A stretch of 64,000 nucleotides of DNA, from positions 682,001-746,000 of the forward strand of contig NZ_CP009631.1 of NCBI RefSeq assembly GCF_000959445.1. The letters run 5' to 3'. Source of the stretch: Burkholderia vietnamiensis LMG 10929. GTDB lineage: Bacteria > Pseudomonadota > Gammaproteobacteria > Burkholderiales > Burkholderiaceae. Both the position numbers and the translations under genes were made by a program. The notes beneath the pieces were generated by a model that saw nothing but the letters and a program-made list of their open reading frames with translations, had not been told where the DNA came from and ran no database searches. Below, piece by piece: positions 9,856-20,700 of this stretch; position 1 is the stretch's first letter, and each line of letters opens with the position of its first letter.

Positions 9856-10995
9856 TTACTTGCCGCCGATGCTCTTCAGCGGCTTCCACTCGCCCTTCTC
9901 GACCTTGTACATCGTGATGCCGCCGTTCTTCAGGTCGCCCTTCGCGTCGTACGCGACGTGCGTCGACGTCACGCCGGCCATGTCGGTCTTCGCGAGGACC
10001 GGCAGATACTTCGCCGGATCGGTCGAATCGGCCTTCTTCATCGCGTTCAGCATCGCCATCGCGCCGTCGTAGGCATACGGCGAGTAGGTCTGGACGTCTT
10101 CGCCGAAACGCTTCTTGTACTTCTCCGCGTACGACTTGCCGCCGGGCATTTCGTCGAGCGGCAGGCCGGCCAGCGATGCGATCGTGCCGTCGGCCGCGTT
10201 GCCCGCGATCTTCAGGAACGTCGGCGTCTTCACCATTTCGCCGCTCATCAGCGGTGCGGTGAAGCCGAGCGTCTTCATCTGCTTGACCATCGGCGCTGCC
10301 TGCGAGTCCGCGCCGCCGTAGTAGACGAGATCCGGCTTCGCCGCCTTCAGCTTGGTCAGGATCGCCTTGAAGTCGACGGCCTTGTCGTTCGTGAATTCAC
10401 GATCGACGATCGTCGCGCCGGCCGCCTTCGCAGCCTTCTCGAACTGGTCGGCAAGACCCTGGCCGTAAGCCGTGCGGTCGTCGACGATCGCGATCTTCTT
10501 CAAGCCGAGATCCTTCGCCGCGAAGGTGCCCGCCACCGAGCCCTGCTGCGTGTCGGACGTCATCATGCGGAAGGTCGTCTTGTAACCCTGCTGCGTGTAT
10601 TCCGGCGCCGTCGCCATCGCGATTTCCGGAATGCCGGCGTTCGCGTAGATGCGCGATGCCGGAATCGTCGTGCCCGAGTTGAAGTGGCCGAGCATGCCCT
10701 TGATGCCGTCGTCGACCAGCTTCTGCGCGACCGTCGTGCCGGTGCGCGGGTCAGCCTGATCGTCCTGCGTCTCGAGCACGAACTTCACCGGCTTGCCGCC
10801 GATCTTCGGGTTCGTCGCGTTGAAGTCTTCCAGCGCGAGCACGATCCCGTTCTGCATATCCTTGCCGTAGTGAGCCTGGGCGCCCGTCATCGGCCCTGCG
10901 TAACCGATCTTCACGTCGTCCGCATGGGCCGTCCCCGCAAGCGACATGACGGCGACGAACGTCGCGCCTGCCAGCTTTTTCATCGTGTGTTGCAT
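9856..10995 (-). CDS. Branched-chain amino-acid ABC transporter substrate-binding protein (LivJ/LivK type)
   Basis: A periplasmic binding protein of 379 residues from the ATG at 10995, which has AAGGAG before it. The signal peptide covers about residues 1-26 (ending TAHA, then DDVKIGYAGPMTG). Type I periplasmic fold features include GHFNSGTTIPASRIY, FRMMTSDTQQGSVAG, DDRTAYGQGLADQFE and YSPYAYDGAMAML. It closely resembles Leu/Ile/Val- and Phe-binding proteins. No permease genes adjoin it; it lies 84 bases downstream of putA on the same strand with no clear terminator between, so it may be expressed with proline catabolism and feed a shared Liv permease. It ends at the terminator at 9766-9800. 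Confidence 0.9.
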   Translation of the reverse strand: MQHTMKKLAGATFVAVMSLAGTAHADDVKIGYAGPMTGAQAHYGKDMQNGIVLALEDFNATNPKIGGKPVKFVLETQDDQADPRTGTTVAQKLVDDGIKGMLGHFNSGTTIPASRIYANAGIPEIAMATAPEYTQQGYKTTFRMMTSDTQQGSVAGTFAAKDLGLKKIAIVDDRTAYGQGLADQFEKAAKAAGATIVDREFTNDKAVDFKAILTKLKAAKPDLVYYGGADSQAAPMVKQMKTLGFTAPLMSGEMVKTPTFLKIAGNAADGTIASLAGLPLDEMPGGKSYAEKYKKRFGEDVQTYSPYAYDGAMAMLNAMKKADSTDPAKYLPVLAKTDMAGVTSTHVAYDAKGDLKNGGITMYKVEKGEWKPLKSIGGK

Positions 10996-11079
10996 AGCAT
11001 CTCCTTGGTACCAGGGTAAATGGAGCGGCTTCGGGATCGCCTTGCCACTCCCTTTGTTTGATCCGAACGGCAAGGATCG

Positions 11080-14000
11080 TCAGCCGATCGTCATCAAATT
11101 CGCATTGCCGCCCGCCGCGGCCGTGTTCACGCTGACCGAGCGCTCGGTCAGCAGCCGCTCGAGCGCGTAGTCTTCCGCGTCGCCGTTCTCGAACGCGCCC
11201 GCCGACACGCCCTGCACCGACACGATCGGCCCCGGGCGCTGCGCGACGTCCTTCACGAGCGTCTGCAGCTCGTCGCTGTCGCCTTCGAACAGCACGGCGT
11301 CGAACGGCGCGTCGGCCTGCTTGCGCACGGCCGCATGGCCCTTCAGCGCGGCCGGCAGCGCGGCGACCAGCGCCTCGCCCGCCGAGCCGGCGAACAGCGC
11401 CCGGTTGCCCGTCGCCAGCACCGCCGCGAACTGCGCGCGCGCGCCGCTCGGCGTGGCCGCGACACACAGCACCGTGCCGCGCGGGCCGAGTGTATACGTG
11501 TTTCGCTCGCCCGTCGGCCCGGTCAGCACGGCCGTCGCACCGGCCGGCACCTGGGACAGATAGCCGTCGCAGCGCGCCGCCAGCGCCGGCTCGCGCTGCT
11601 CGATCAGCCAGTCGCGCAGCGCGGTGAGCGCCGCCGCCGGATTGCCGCGCTGCTCGCCTTCGGCCACGCCGTCGGCGATCAGCGTCTGCGCGAGCGCCTT
11701 CGGCAAGCCCGACGGACGCGTCGCGAGCAGACGCTGCAGGTACAGCGCGCCGCCGGCCTTCGGGCCCGTGCCCGACAGCCCTTCGCCGCCGAACGGCTGC
11801 ACGCCGACCACCGCGCCGATCACGTTGCGGTTCACGTAGATGTTGCCGACGTGCGCATTGGCGATCACGTGCGCGATCGTCTCGTCGATCCGCGTGTGGA
11901 TGCCGAGCGTGAGCCCGTAACCGGTCGCGCGGATCTGCTCGAGCAGCTTGTCGAGCTGGCTGCGGCGGTAACGCACCACGTGCAGCACGGGGCCGAACAC
12001 CTCGCGCTTCAACTCGTCGATGCTGCCGATCTCGATCAGCGTCGGCGGCACGAAGGTGCCGTGCGCGCAGGCGTCGGGCATCGGCAGCTGCGTGACCGCG
12101 TGGCCCTTGTCCTTCATCGCGGCGACGTGCGTGTCGATCGTCTGCTTCGCTTCGGCGTCGATCACCGGGCCGACGTCGGTCGACAGACGGTCCGGGTTGC
12201 CGAGCGCCAGCTCGTGCATCGCGCCCTTGAGCATCGTCAGCGTACGGTCGGCGACATCGTCCTGCAGACACAGAACGCGCAGCGCCGAGCAGCGTTGACC
12301 GGCCGAGTCGAACGACGATTGCATCACGTCCGCGACGACCTGCTCCGCGAGCGCCGACGAGTCGACGATCATCGCGTTCTGGCCGCCCGTTTCGGCGATC
12401 AGCGGAATCGGCTTGCCGTCCGGGTCGAGGCGCGCGGACAGCGTCTTGTTGATCAGGCGCGCGACTTCGGTCGAGCCGGTGAACATCACCGCGCGCGTGC
12501 GCGGATCGGCGACCAGCGCCGCGCCGACGGTTTCGCCGGTGCCCGGCAGCAGCTGCACCGCGCCGGCCGGCACGCCGGCCTCGCGCAGCAGGCGCACGGC
12601 CTGCGCGGCGATCAGCGGCGTCTGTTCGGCCGGCTTGGCGAGCACCGTGTTGCCGGCCGCGAGCGCGGCGGCCACCTGCCCCATGAAGATCGCGAGCGGG
12701 AAGTTCCACGGGCTGATGCAGACCACCGGGCCGAGCGGACGGTGCGTGTCGTTCGAGAACTCGCCGCGGATCTGCGCCGCGTAGTAGCGCAGGAAGTCGA
12801 CGGCTTCGCGGATTTCGGCGATCGCGTTCGGCAGCGACTTGCCGGCTTCGCGCACGATCAGGCCCATCAGCGTGTGCATCTGCGCTTCGAGCAGATCGGC
12901 TGCGCGCACCAGGCAGTCGGCGCGCGCATCGACCGGCGTCGCCTGCCAGATCGGCGCGGCCGCGACCGCGTGGGCGAGCGCCGCGCTCACGTGCTCGGAC
13001 GTCGCTTCGCTGACCGCGCCGACCACGTCGCGCTGGTCGGCCGGGTTGCGCACGTCGCGCGCCGGGGCGTCGGCGAGCGCGTCGTCGGCCAGCATCGGCG
13101 CCGCGCGCCACGGATGATGCGCGCTCGCGAGCAGCGCCGACGACAGCGACGCGAGACGGTGCTCGTTCGACAGGTCGAGGCCCATCGAGTTGGCGCGCTC
13201 GTCGCCGTACAGGTTGCGCGGCAGCGGGATCTTCGCGTGCGGCGCGCCGAGCGGCACGACCTTCGACGCCTCGTCGACCGGGTCGGCGACCAGCTCCTTC
13301 ACCGATACCGTCTTGTCGGCGATGCGGTTCACGAACGACGTGTTCGCGCCGTTCTCCAGCAGGCGGCGCACGAGGTACGCGAGCAGCGTTTCGTGCGTGC
13401 CGACCGGCGCGTAGACGCGGCACGGGCGGTTCAGCTTGTCGCGGCCGGTGACTTCCTCGTACAGCGGCTCGCCCATCCCGTGCAGGCACTGGAATTCGTA
13501 CTGGCCCGGGTAGTAGTTCTGGCCGGCCAGGTGATAGATCGCGGCGAGCGTGTACGCGTTGTGCGTCGCGAACTGCGGGTACACGGCGTCGGGCGCCGCG
13601 AGCAGCTTCTTCGCGCACGCGAGGTACGACACGTCGGTGTAGATCTTGCGCGTATAGACCGGATAGCCTTCGAGGCCGTCGACCTGCGCGCGCTTGATTT
13701 CGCTGTCCCAGTACGCGCCCTTCACGAGGCGGATCATCAGGCGGTGACGGCTGCGGCGCGCGAGATCGATCAGGTAGTCGATCACGAACGGGCAACGCTT
13801 CTGATAGCCCTGCACGACGAAACCGATGCCGTTCCAGCCGGCGAGATCGGGATCGAAACACAGCGCCTCGAGCAGGTCGAGCGACAGCTCGAGCCGGTCG
13901 GCTTCTTCCGCGTCGATGTTCAGGCCGATGTCGTAGCGGCGCGCGAGCAGCGCGAGCGCACGCACGCGCGGCAGCAGCTCGCTCATCGTGCGGTCCTGCT

Positions 14001-15009
14001 GCGAGCGCGAGTAGCGCGCGTGCAGCGCCGACAGCTTGATCGAGATGCCCGGGCCCTCGTAGATGCCGCGGCCGCCCGCGGCCTTGCCGATCGCGTGGAT
14101 CGCCTGCTCGTACGACGCGTAGTAGCGCAGCGCGTCCTCTTCGGTGGTCGCCGCTTCGCCGAGCATGTCGTACGAGTAGCGGAAGCCGCGCGCTTCGTAC
14201 TTGCGGCTGTTCGCGAGCGCTTCCGAAATCGTCTCGCCGGTGACGAACTGCTCGCCCATCAGGCGCATCGCCATGTCGACGCCCTTGCGGATCAGCGGCT
14301 CGCCGCCGCGCCCGATCAGGCGCGTGAGCGCCGACGACAGCCCCGCTTCGCTGTTGGTCGTCACCAGCTTGCCGGTGATCATCAGGCCCCAGGTCGCCGC
14401 GTTCACGAACAGCGACGGCGCGTGGCCGACGTGCGAGCGCCAGTCGCCCTTGCTGATCTTGTCGCGGATCAGCGCATCGCGCGTCGCGCGGTCGGGGATG
14501 CGCAGCAGCGCTTCGGCGAGGCACATCAGCGCGACGCCTTCCTGGCTCGACAGCGAAAACTCGTGGATCAGCCCTTCGACGCCGCCGCCCGAGCTCTTCT
14601 CGCGCAGCGTCTCGACGAGGTGCGTCGCGAGCGTCTGCACGTCCGCCTGCAGGTTCGCCGGCAGGCGCGCCTGGCCCAGCAGGAACGGCACGCATTCCGG
14701 CTCGGGGCGGCGATACGCGGCGGTGATCGCCGCGCGCAGCACCGATTGCGGCTGCACGTTCTGCGCGAACTCGAGGAACGGATGCGGCGAGTTGTCGTCG
14801 TCCTCCGCCGCGTGGCCGTCGGCGAGCTCGGTCACGCCGCTGCTGCCCGACAGCTCGGGCGGCAACTGACCGTGCTCGATGCGCTCGAGATACGCGAAGA
14901 TCGCCTGCTTGATCAGCCAGTGGGGAGTGCGCTCGAGACGCGTCGCCGCGTCTTTCAGGCGCGAGCGGAGAAGGTCGTCGACTTTGACGCCGAGAGTCGT
15001 GCTTGCCAT
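11080..15009 (-). CDS. putA: Trifunctional PutA: RHH repressor, proline dehydrogenase and L-glutamate-5-semialdehyde dehydrogenase
   Basis: Converts proline to glutamate in two steps: FAD-linked proline dehydrogenase, then NAD-linked oxidation of the semialdehyde. The start is the ATG at 15009, giving MASTTLGVKVDDLLRSRLKD, a ribbon-helix-helix DNA-binding domain at the very N-terminus as in E. coli PutA. The proline dehydrogenase barrel spans about residues 200-530 (EARGFRYSYDMLGEAA, MIRLVKGAYWDSEIKRAQ). The aldehyde dehydrogenase domain spans about 600-1060 (SPWNFPLAIFMGQ, AETGGQNAMIVD, catalytic Cys near 907 in SAGQRCSALR). A C-terminal domain follows; total 1309 residues is normal for trifunctional PutA. 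GTTGCA sites upstream fit autorepression, relieved when proline drives PutA to the membrane. Confidence 0.95.
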   Translation of the reverse strand: MASTTLGVKVDDLLRSRLKDAATRLERTPHWLIKQAIFAYLERIEHGQLPPELSGSSGVTELADGHAAEDDDNSPHPFLEFAQNVQPQSVLRAAITAAYRRPEPECVPFLLGQARLPANLQADVQTLATHLVETLREKSSGGGVEGLIHEFSLSSQEGVALMCLAEALLRIPDRATRDALIRDKISKGDWRSHVGHAPSLFVNAATWGLMITGKLVTTNSEAGLSSALTRLIGRGGEPLIRKGVDMAMRLMGEQFVTGETISEALANSRKYEARGFRYSYDMLGEAATTEEDALRYYASYEQAIHAIGKAAGGRGIYEGPGISIKLSALHARYSRSQQDRTMSELLPRVRALALLARRYDIGLNIDAEEADRLELSLDLLEALCFDPDLAGWNGIGFVVQGYQKRCPFVIDYLIDLARRSRHRLMIRLVKGAYWDSEIKRAQVDGLEGYPVYTRKIYTDVSYLACAKKLLAAPDAVYPQFATHNAYTLAAIYHLAGQNYYPGQYEFQCLHGMGEPLYEEVTGRDKLNRPCRVYAPVGTHETLLAYLVRRLLENGANTSFVNRIADKTVSVKELVADPVDEASKVVPLGAPHAKIPLPRNLYGDERANSMGLDLSNEHRLASLSSALLASAHHPWRAAPMLADDALADAPARDVRNPADQRDVVGAVSEATSEHVSAALAHAVAAAPIWQATPVDARADCLVRAADLLEAQMHTLMGLIVREAGKSLPNAIAEIREAVDFLRYYAAQIRGEFSNDTHRPLGPVVCISPWNFPLAIFMGQVAAALAAGNTVLAKPAEQTPLIAAQAVRLLREAGVPAGAVQLLPGTGETVGAALVADPRTRAVMFTGSTEVARLINKTLSARLDPDGKPIPLIAETGGQNAMIVDSSALAEQVVADVMQSSFDSAGQRCSALRVLCLQDDVADRTLTMLKGAMHELALGNPDRLSTDVGPVIDAEAKQTIDTHVAAMKDKGHAVTQLPMPDACAHGTFVPPTLIEIGSIDELKREVFGPVLHVVRYRRSQLDKLLEQIRATGYGLTLGIHTRIDETIAHVIANAHVGNIYVNRNVIGAVVGVQPFGGEGLSGTGPKAGGALYLQRLLATRPSGLPKALAQTLIADGVAEGEQRGNPAAALTALRDWLIEQREPALAARCDGYLSQVPAGATAVLTGPTGERNTYTLGPRGTVLCVAATPSGARAQFAAVLATGNRALFAGSAGEALVAALPAALKGHAAVRKQADAPFDAVLFEGDSDELQTLVKDVAQRPGPIVSVQGVSAGAFENGDAEDYALERLLTERSVSVNTAAAGGNANLMTIG

Positions 15010-15086
15010 GGTGGGTTCGTGCGCCGGCGCGGGTCCGGCCATGTGGTGTGAGAGGATGCGCGAAATCCTACGGCACGCAATAAAAA

Positions 15087-15160
15087 GGTGCAACCGAATT
15101 ACACGGCCGGTTGCACCCATTGGATAGTCAATATAATCAGCCACTTAGGCGGTTGCAACC
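15087..15160 (-). promoter_or_regulatory. putA promoter with PutA-type GTTGCA operators
   Basis: Two dyads built from GTTGCA are visible. One is GGTGCAACCG (15087-15096) and its exact inverse CGGTTGCACC (15108-15117), with 11 bases between. The other is the palindrome GGTTGCAACC (15151-15160). On the minus strand the second contains a -35 box TTGCAA (15153-15158), followed after 17 bases by a -10 box TATATT (15130-15135). GTTGCA is the established core bound by the ribbon-helix-helix domain of E. coli PutA, so autoregulation is strongly suggested. Another GTTGCA lies at 15260-15265. Confidence 0.75.
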
Positions 15161-15348
15161 TAGGAGTTGCCCGTGGTCGGCGGATCGGTGTTTTCCCTGA
15201 TCCGTGCCGTTTGGCCGGCGGCGGCGGCTTTTGCGGCGCGCGGCGCGTGGCCGAAGCGGGTTGCACTGGCGGTGTCGACGCGCGCGGCGGACCGGCGGAC
15301 GGGAAAGGGCCATAGCGTGGCGGCGTGAAGCGGCAGCCCGCGCCGCGC

Positions 15349-17613
<2,265 letters not shown>

Positions 17614-18055
17614 CGCACTCCCGCGGCGATGGACGCAGCGCCGACGCAGTGCAGCACGCCGGGTGCGGTGGCGGACTTAAAGTAAAACTTCACATTCGGC
17701 GCTAAGTTTTGGATTCGCATTAGGAATCGCCGTATACCCTGACCAGCCTGTGGATAACTTTGTTGAGAACTCGGCGCGGAATAGCCGAGAAGGGCGTGCG
17801 GCGGCGCTTTCCGCCGATTTCGGCCGCGCTGCGCCGCGCCCCGCGGAGCCTTATTCCATAAGGCTGCTATTCAAATTCCCCAACCATAGCGAGACAATTC
17901 GACCGATACAGGCCTCTACCGCGCTGCAACGTGGAAAATGTGTATAAGTCAAGTCTTGACAAGCGATGAATCGGCATCCGGGGCGGGGTTGCGCCCTGTT
18001 TAGCGCCGGCCGCGAAACGCTGCAATTCCGCGGCGCAGCATGCCGGCGCTTGCGT
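17614..18055. other. Intergenic region upstream of priA with two DnaA boxes and a palindrome
   Basis: This 442-base gap lies between priA (start 17613) and the end of hemE (18056). It holds a perfect DnaA box in reverse orientation, TGTGGATAA (17749-17757), a second of the form TGTGTATAA (17939-17947), and right after it a perfect palindrome GTCAAG-T-CTTGAC (17948-17960). A third perfect box is in priA itself at 17018-17026. The priA promoter should be here, but I cannot place it with confidence. No convincing small gene is seen. Confidence 0.6.
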
Positions 18056-19150
18056 TCAGCCCGCGGCTCCGCTACGCAGCTTGCGGCTGTAGCCGTGCAC
18101 CTCGTCGACGAGTTCGGCGACGTGGTCGGGCGACGTGAACTGCGAAATGCCGTGGCCGAGGTTGAACACGTGGCCCGGGTGATTGCCGTAACTGTCGAGT
18201 ACCGCGCGCGCCTGTTCCCGCACTGCAGCAGGCGGCGCGAACAGGATCGTCGGGTCGAGGTTGCCCTGCAACGCCACGCGCCCCGCCAGGCGCTCGCGCG
18301 CGGCGCCGAGATTCACCGTCCAGTCGAGCCCGACCGCGTCGACGCCGGTCGCCGCGATTTCCTCGAGCCACAGCCCGCCGCCCTTCGTGAACGTGATCAC
18401 CGGCACGCGTTCGCCGTCGTGTTCGCGCTTGAGCTGCGCGACCACGCGGCGGATGTAATCCAGCGAGAAGCGCTGGTATGCGCCGTCGGCCAGCGCGCCG
18501 CCCCAGGTGTCGAAGATCATCACGGCCTGCGCGCCGGCTTCGATCTGCGCGTTCAGGTACGCGGCCACGGCCTGCGCGTTCACGTCGAGGATCCGGTGCA
18601 TCAGGTCGGGGCGCGAATACGCCATCGACTTCACCGTGCGGAAATCGTCCGATCCGCCGCCTTCGACCATGTAGCACGCGAGCGTCCACGGGCTGCCCGA
18701 GAAGCCGATCAGCGGCACGCGCTGCCGGCCCTGACCGTCGGTCAGCGCGCGACGGATCTCGCGCACCGCGCCCGTGACATAGCCGAGCGTTTCGTCGATG
18801 TCCGGCACCGCGAGCTTCGCGACGTCGGCCTCGGTGCGCACCGGATGCGCGAACTTCGGCCCTTCGCCGGCCTGGAAGTCGAGGCCGAGCCCCATGGCAT
18901 CGGGAATCGTCAGGATGTCGGAGAACAGGATCGCCGCATCGAGCGGGAAACGATCGAGCGGCTGCAACGTCACTTCGGTCGCGTAGTCGGGATTCTTCGC
19001 GAGGCCGAGGAAACTGCCGGCGCGGGCGCGCGTCGCGTTGTATTCGGGCAGATAGCGGCCGGCCTGGCGCATCAGCCAGATCGGCGTGTAGTCGGTCGGC
19101 TCGCGCAGAAGCGCACGCAGGAAGGTGTCGTTGAGCAGGGTATAGGCCAC
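18056..19150 (-). CDS. hemE: Uroporphyrinogen III decarboxylase
   Basis: Cytosolic heme-pathway enzyme that removes four carboxyl groups from uroporphyrinogen III to give coproporphyrinogen III. The conserved N-terminal [15 protein letters not shown] carries the catalytic Arg pair, [14 protein letters not shown] the essential Asp, and [19 protein letters not shown] and NLGHGI are intact. From the GTG at 19150 the protein is 364 residues, the usual HemE length. An ATG at 19183 would add 11 residues; neither start has an obvious ribosome site. Only the unrelated pheC-like gene lies close, on the opposite strand, so hemE is probably transcribed alone. Confidence 0.95.
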   Translation of the reverse strand: MAYTLLNDTFLRALLREPTDYTPIWLMRQAGRYLPEYNATRARAGSFLGLAKNPDYATEVTLQPLDRFPLDAAILFSDILTIPDAMGLGLDFQAGEGPKFAHPVRTEADVAKLAVPDIDETLGYVTGAVREIRRALTDGQGRQRVPLIGFSGSPWTLACYMVEGGGSDDFRTVKSMAYSRPDLMHRILDVNAQAVAAYLNAQIEAGAQAVMIFDTWGGALADGAYQRFSLDYIRRVVAQLKREHDGERVPVITFTKGGGLWLEEIAATGVDAVGLDWTVNLGAARERLAGRVALQGNLDPTILFAPPAAVREQARAVLDSYGNHPGHVFNLGHGISQFTSPDHVAELVDEVHGYSRKLRSGAAG

Positions 19151-19296
19151 GGTAGGAGCGACGATGCGAGAGCAAACCGGCATTTTACCGGAGCGCGGCC
19201 GCGCGGCCGTCATGCCGATGCGATGGCGGCCATATGACGCGCGCGACGGCTCCGTTATGATCGAACGCTGATATCACCGAACAAAGGAGGAGACCG

Positions 19297-20094
19297 ATGA
19301 AACGATTCGCCACACTCGCCGCGCTCGGCGCCGCGACGCTGTTCTGCTGCGGCGCCGCGCATGCGCAGGCCGCTGCGGCCACTGCCGCCGCAGGCTCGCG
19401 GCTCGACGACGTGCTCGCACGCGGCACGCTGCGCGTCTGCACGACCGGCGACTACAAACCGTATTCGTACTATCGGGGCGACGGGCGCTTCGAGGGCATC
19501 GACATCGACATGGCCGAATCGCTCGCGACTTCGCTCGGCGTGAAGGCCGAGTTCGTGAAGACGAGCTGGTCGAGCCTCACCAACGACTTCGTCGCGAAAT
19601 GCGATATCGCCGTGGGCGGCGTGTCGACGACGCTCGAGCGTCAGAAGCGCGTGTTCTTCACGCAACCGTACGTGGTCGACGGCAAGACGCCGATCGTGCG
19701 CTGCGCCGACGCCGACAAATACCAGACCATCGCGCAGATCGACCGGCCCGAGACCCGCGTGATCGTGAACCCGGGCGGCACCAACGAGCGCTTCGCGAAG
19801 CAGTTCTTCACGCACGCGAACCTGAGCGTTTATCCGGACAACGTGACGATCTTCAAGCAGATCCTGGCCGGCAAGGCCGACGTGATGGTGACCGATGCGT
19901 CCGAGACGCTGCTGCAGCAAAAGCTGAATCCGGGCCTGTGCTCGGTGCATCCGGACAAGCCGTTCCAGTTCGGCGAAAAGGCCTACATGGTGCCGCGCGG
20001 CGACGTCGTGTTTCAGCAGTACGTCGACCAGTGGCTGCATCTCGCGCTGGCGAGCGGCGCGTACCAGACGATCTCCGACAAGTGGCTGAAATGA
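19297..20094 (+). CDS. pheC: Cyclohexadienyl (prephenate/arogenate) dehydratase PheC-like periplasmic protein
   Basis: A 265-residue protein with a signal peptide (about 1-24, cleaved after AHAQ) and the family 3 solute-binding fold. It is much closer to Pseudomonas PheC than to transporters: TTGDYKPYSY, DGKTPIVRC, VNPGGTNERFAKQFF, NVTIFKQILAGKADVMVTDA, CSVHPDKPFQF and YVDQWLHLA all match PheC as I recall it. In PheC this fold has become an enzyme converting prephenate to phenylpyruvate (or arogenate to phenylalanine) in the periplasm. The Glu after VTDAS matches the position of the proposed catalytic acid. AAGGAGGAGACCG precedes the ATG. Automated annotation may call it an amino-acid binding protein; I favour the enzyme. 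Confidence 0.75.
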   Translation: MKRFATLAALGAATLFCCGAAHAQAAAATAAAGSRLDDVLARGTLRVCTTGDYKPYSYYRGDGRFEGIDIDMAESLATSLGVKAEFVKTSWSSLTNDFVAKCDIAVGGVSTTLERQKRVFFTQPYVVDGKTPIVRCADADKYQTIAQIDRPETRVIVNPGGTNERFAKQFFTHANLSVYPDNVTIFKQILAGKADVMVTDASETLLQQKLNPGLCSVHPDKPFQFGEKAYMVPRGDVVFQQYVDQWLHLALASGAYQTISDKWLK

Positions 20095-20389
20095 TGTGAT
20101 GGCCGGCGGCGGCGGGCGTCGAACATGTATCCGGCCGCCCGTCGCGCACGCCGAACCCGTTTCAAAATCTTTCTGACGATTGAATCGGCGAGCGCGGCAT
20201 CTGCCGCGCAATGCGCGTTTCGCCGTGCAAATCCGCAATTCGACGACACTGAACCGCGCGAAAACCGCATTACGCGCACGCGATGAAAACTCGGCGGAAA
20301 AGATAAGTAAATATGACCTTTTTCAGGACGCCGAAAACAGCAAAAAATCCCGGAAAGCCTTGTCCGACGGGCGTTACAACCTGAAACAC
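20095..20389. other. Intergenic region after pheC-like gene
   Basis: Nearly 300 bases of lower GC than the flanks, with A-rich stretches around 20280-20350. No open frame with coding character is seen. It probably carries the promoter of the non-coding RNA proposed just downstream, but no clear -35/-10 pair stands out. Confidence 0.5.
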
Positions 20390-20602
20390 TTTGTTACCGC
20401 GATGGGCCGTCAATTCGCCCACAATGGCCTCAACGGTTTCAACACGGATGCGGTCTCGTGTGCCAAGTGTGAGCGGACGCGAAGCGCTGCGAGCCCAGTC
20501 GGTCACGTACCGAAGCCCTTCCCAGGGGCATCCCTGTTGGAGTCGTTTCCGGCCCCCCGCCGGATCCGGTTTCAACTTTGGTCTCCTCGCGCTAACCCCG
20601 TA
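20390..20602 (+). ncRNA. ssrS: Probable 6S RNA
   Basis: About 200 bases of non-coding DNA ending just before a strong plus-strand terminator, with no gene it could serve. The segment contains a hairpin TCGGT-CACGT-ACCGA (20499-20513) directly followed by AGCCC, which resembles the conserved apical hairpin of 6S RNA (CUCGGUCCGUCCGAG then AAGCC in E. coli). A later hairpin TCCGGC-loop-GCCGGA matches the position of the second small stem. The ends can pair: GTTACCGCG (20393-20401) with CGCGCTAAC (about 20589-20597) gives 8 of 9 pairs. 6S RNA sequesters sigma-70 RNA polymerase in stationary phase. The ends are estimated. Alternative: an unrelated small RNA. Confidence 0.55.
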
Positions 20603-20615
20603 GCGTGTGGTTTTT

Positions 20616-20641
20616 AGCGGGCTAATAAGCCCGCTTTTTTT
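20616..20641 (+). terminator. Intrinsic terminator of the probable 6S RNA transcript
   Basis: AGCGGGC, a TAATAA loop, GCCCGCT and then seven T. Strong and clearly oriented for plus-strand transcription, although the nearest plus-strand coding gene ends more than 500 bases upstream. Confidence 0.9.
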
Positions 20642-20700
20642 CGTCCATCGAAAACGCAACGGCCTGCCGGCCGCCGCGTTTCCTCCGGCGCCGTACCGCT

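Noticed and set aside
11335..15051. A very long open reading frame on the plus strand opposite putA
   Set aside because: It is the GC-rich shadow of the putA frame: composition is dominated by Arg, Ala and Gly, no family motif is visible, and putA motifs are intact on the other strand. The same holds for long frames opposite the FAD oxidase, priA and atp genes.
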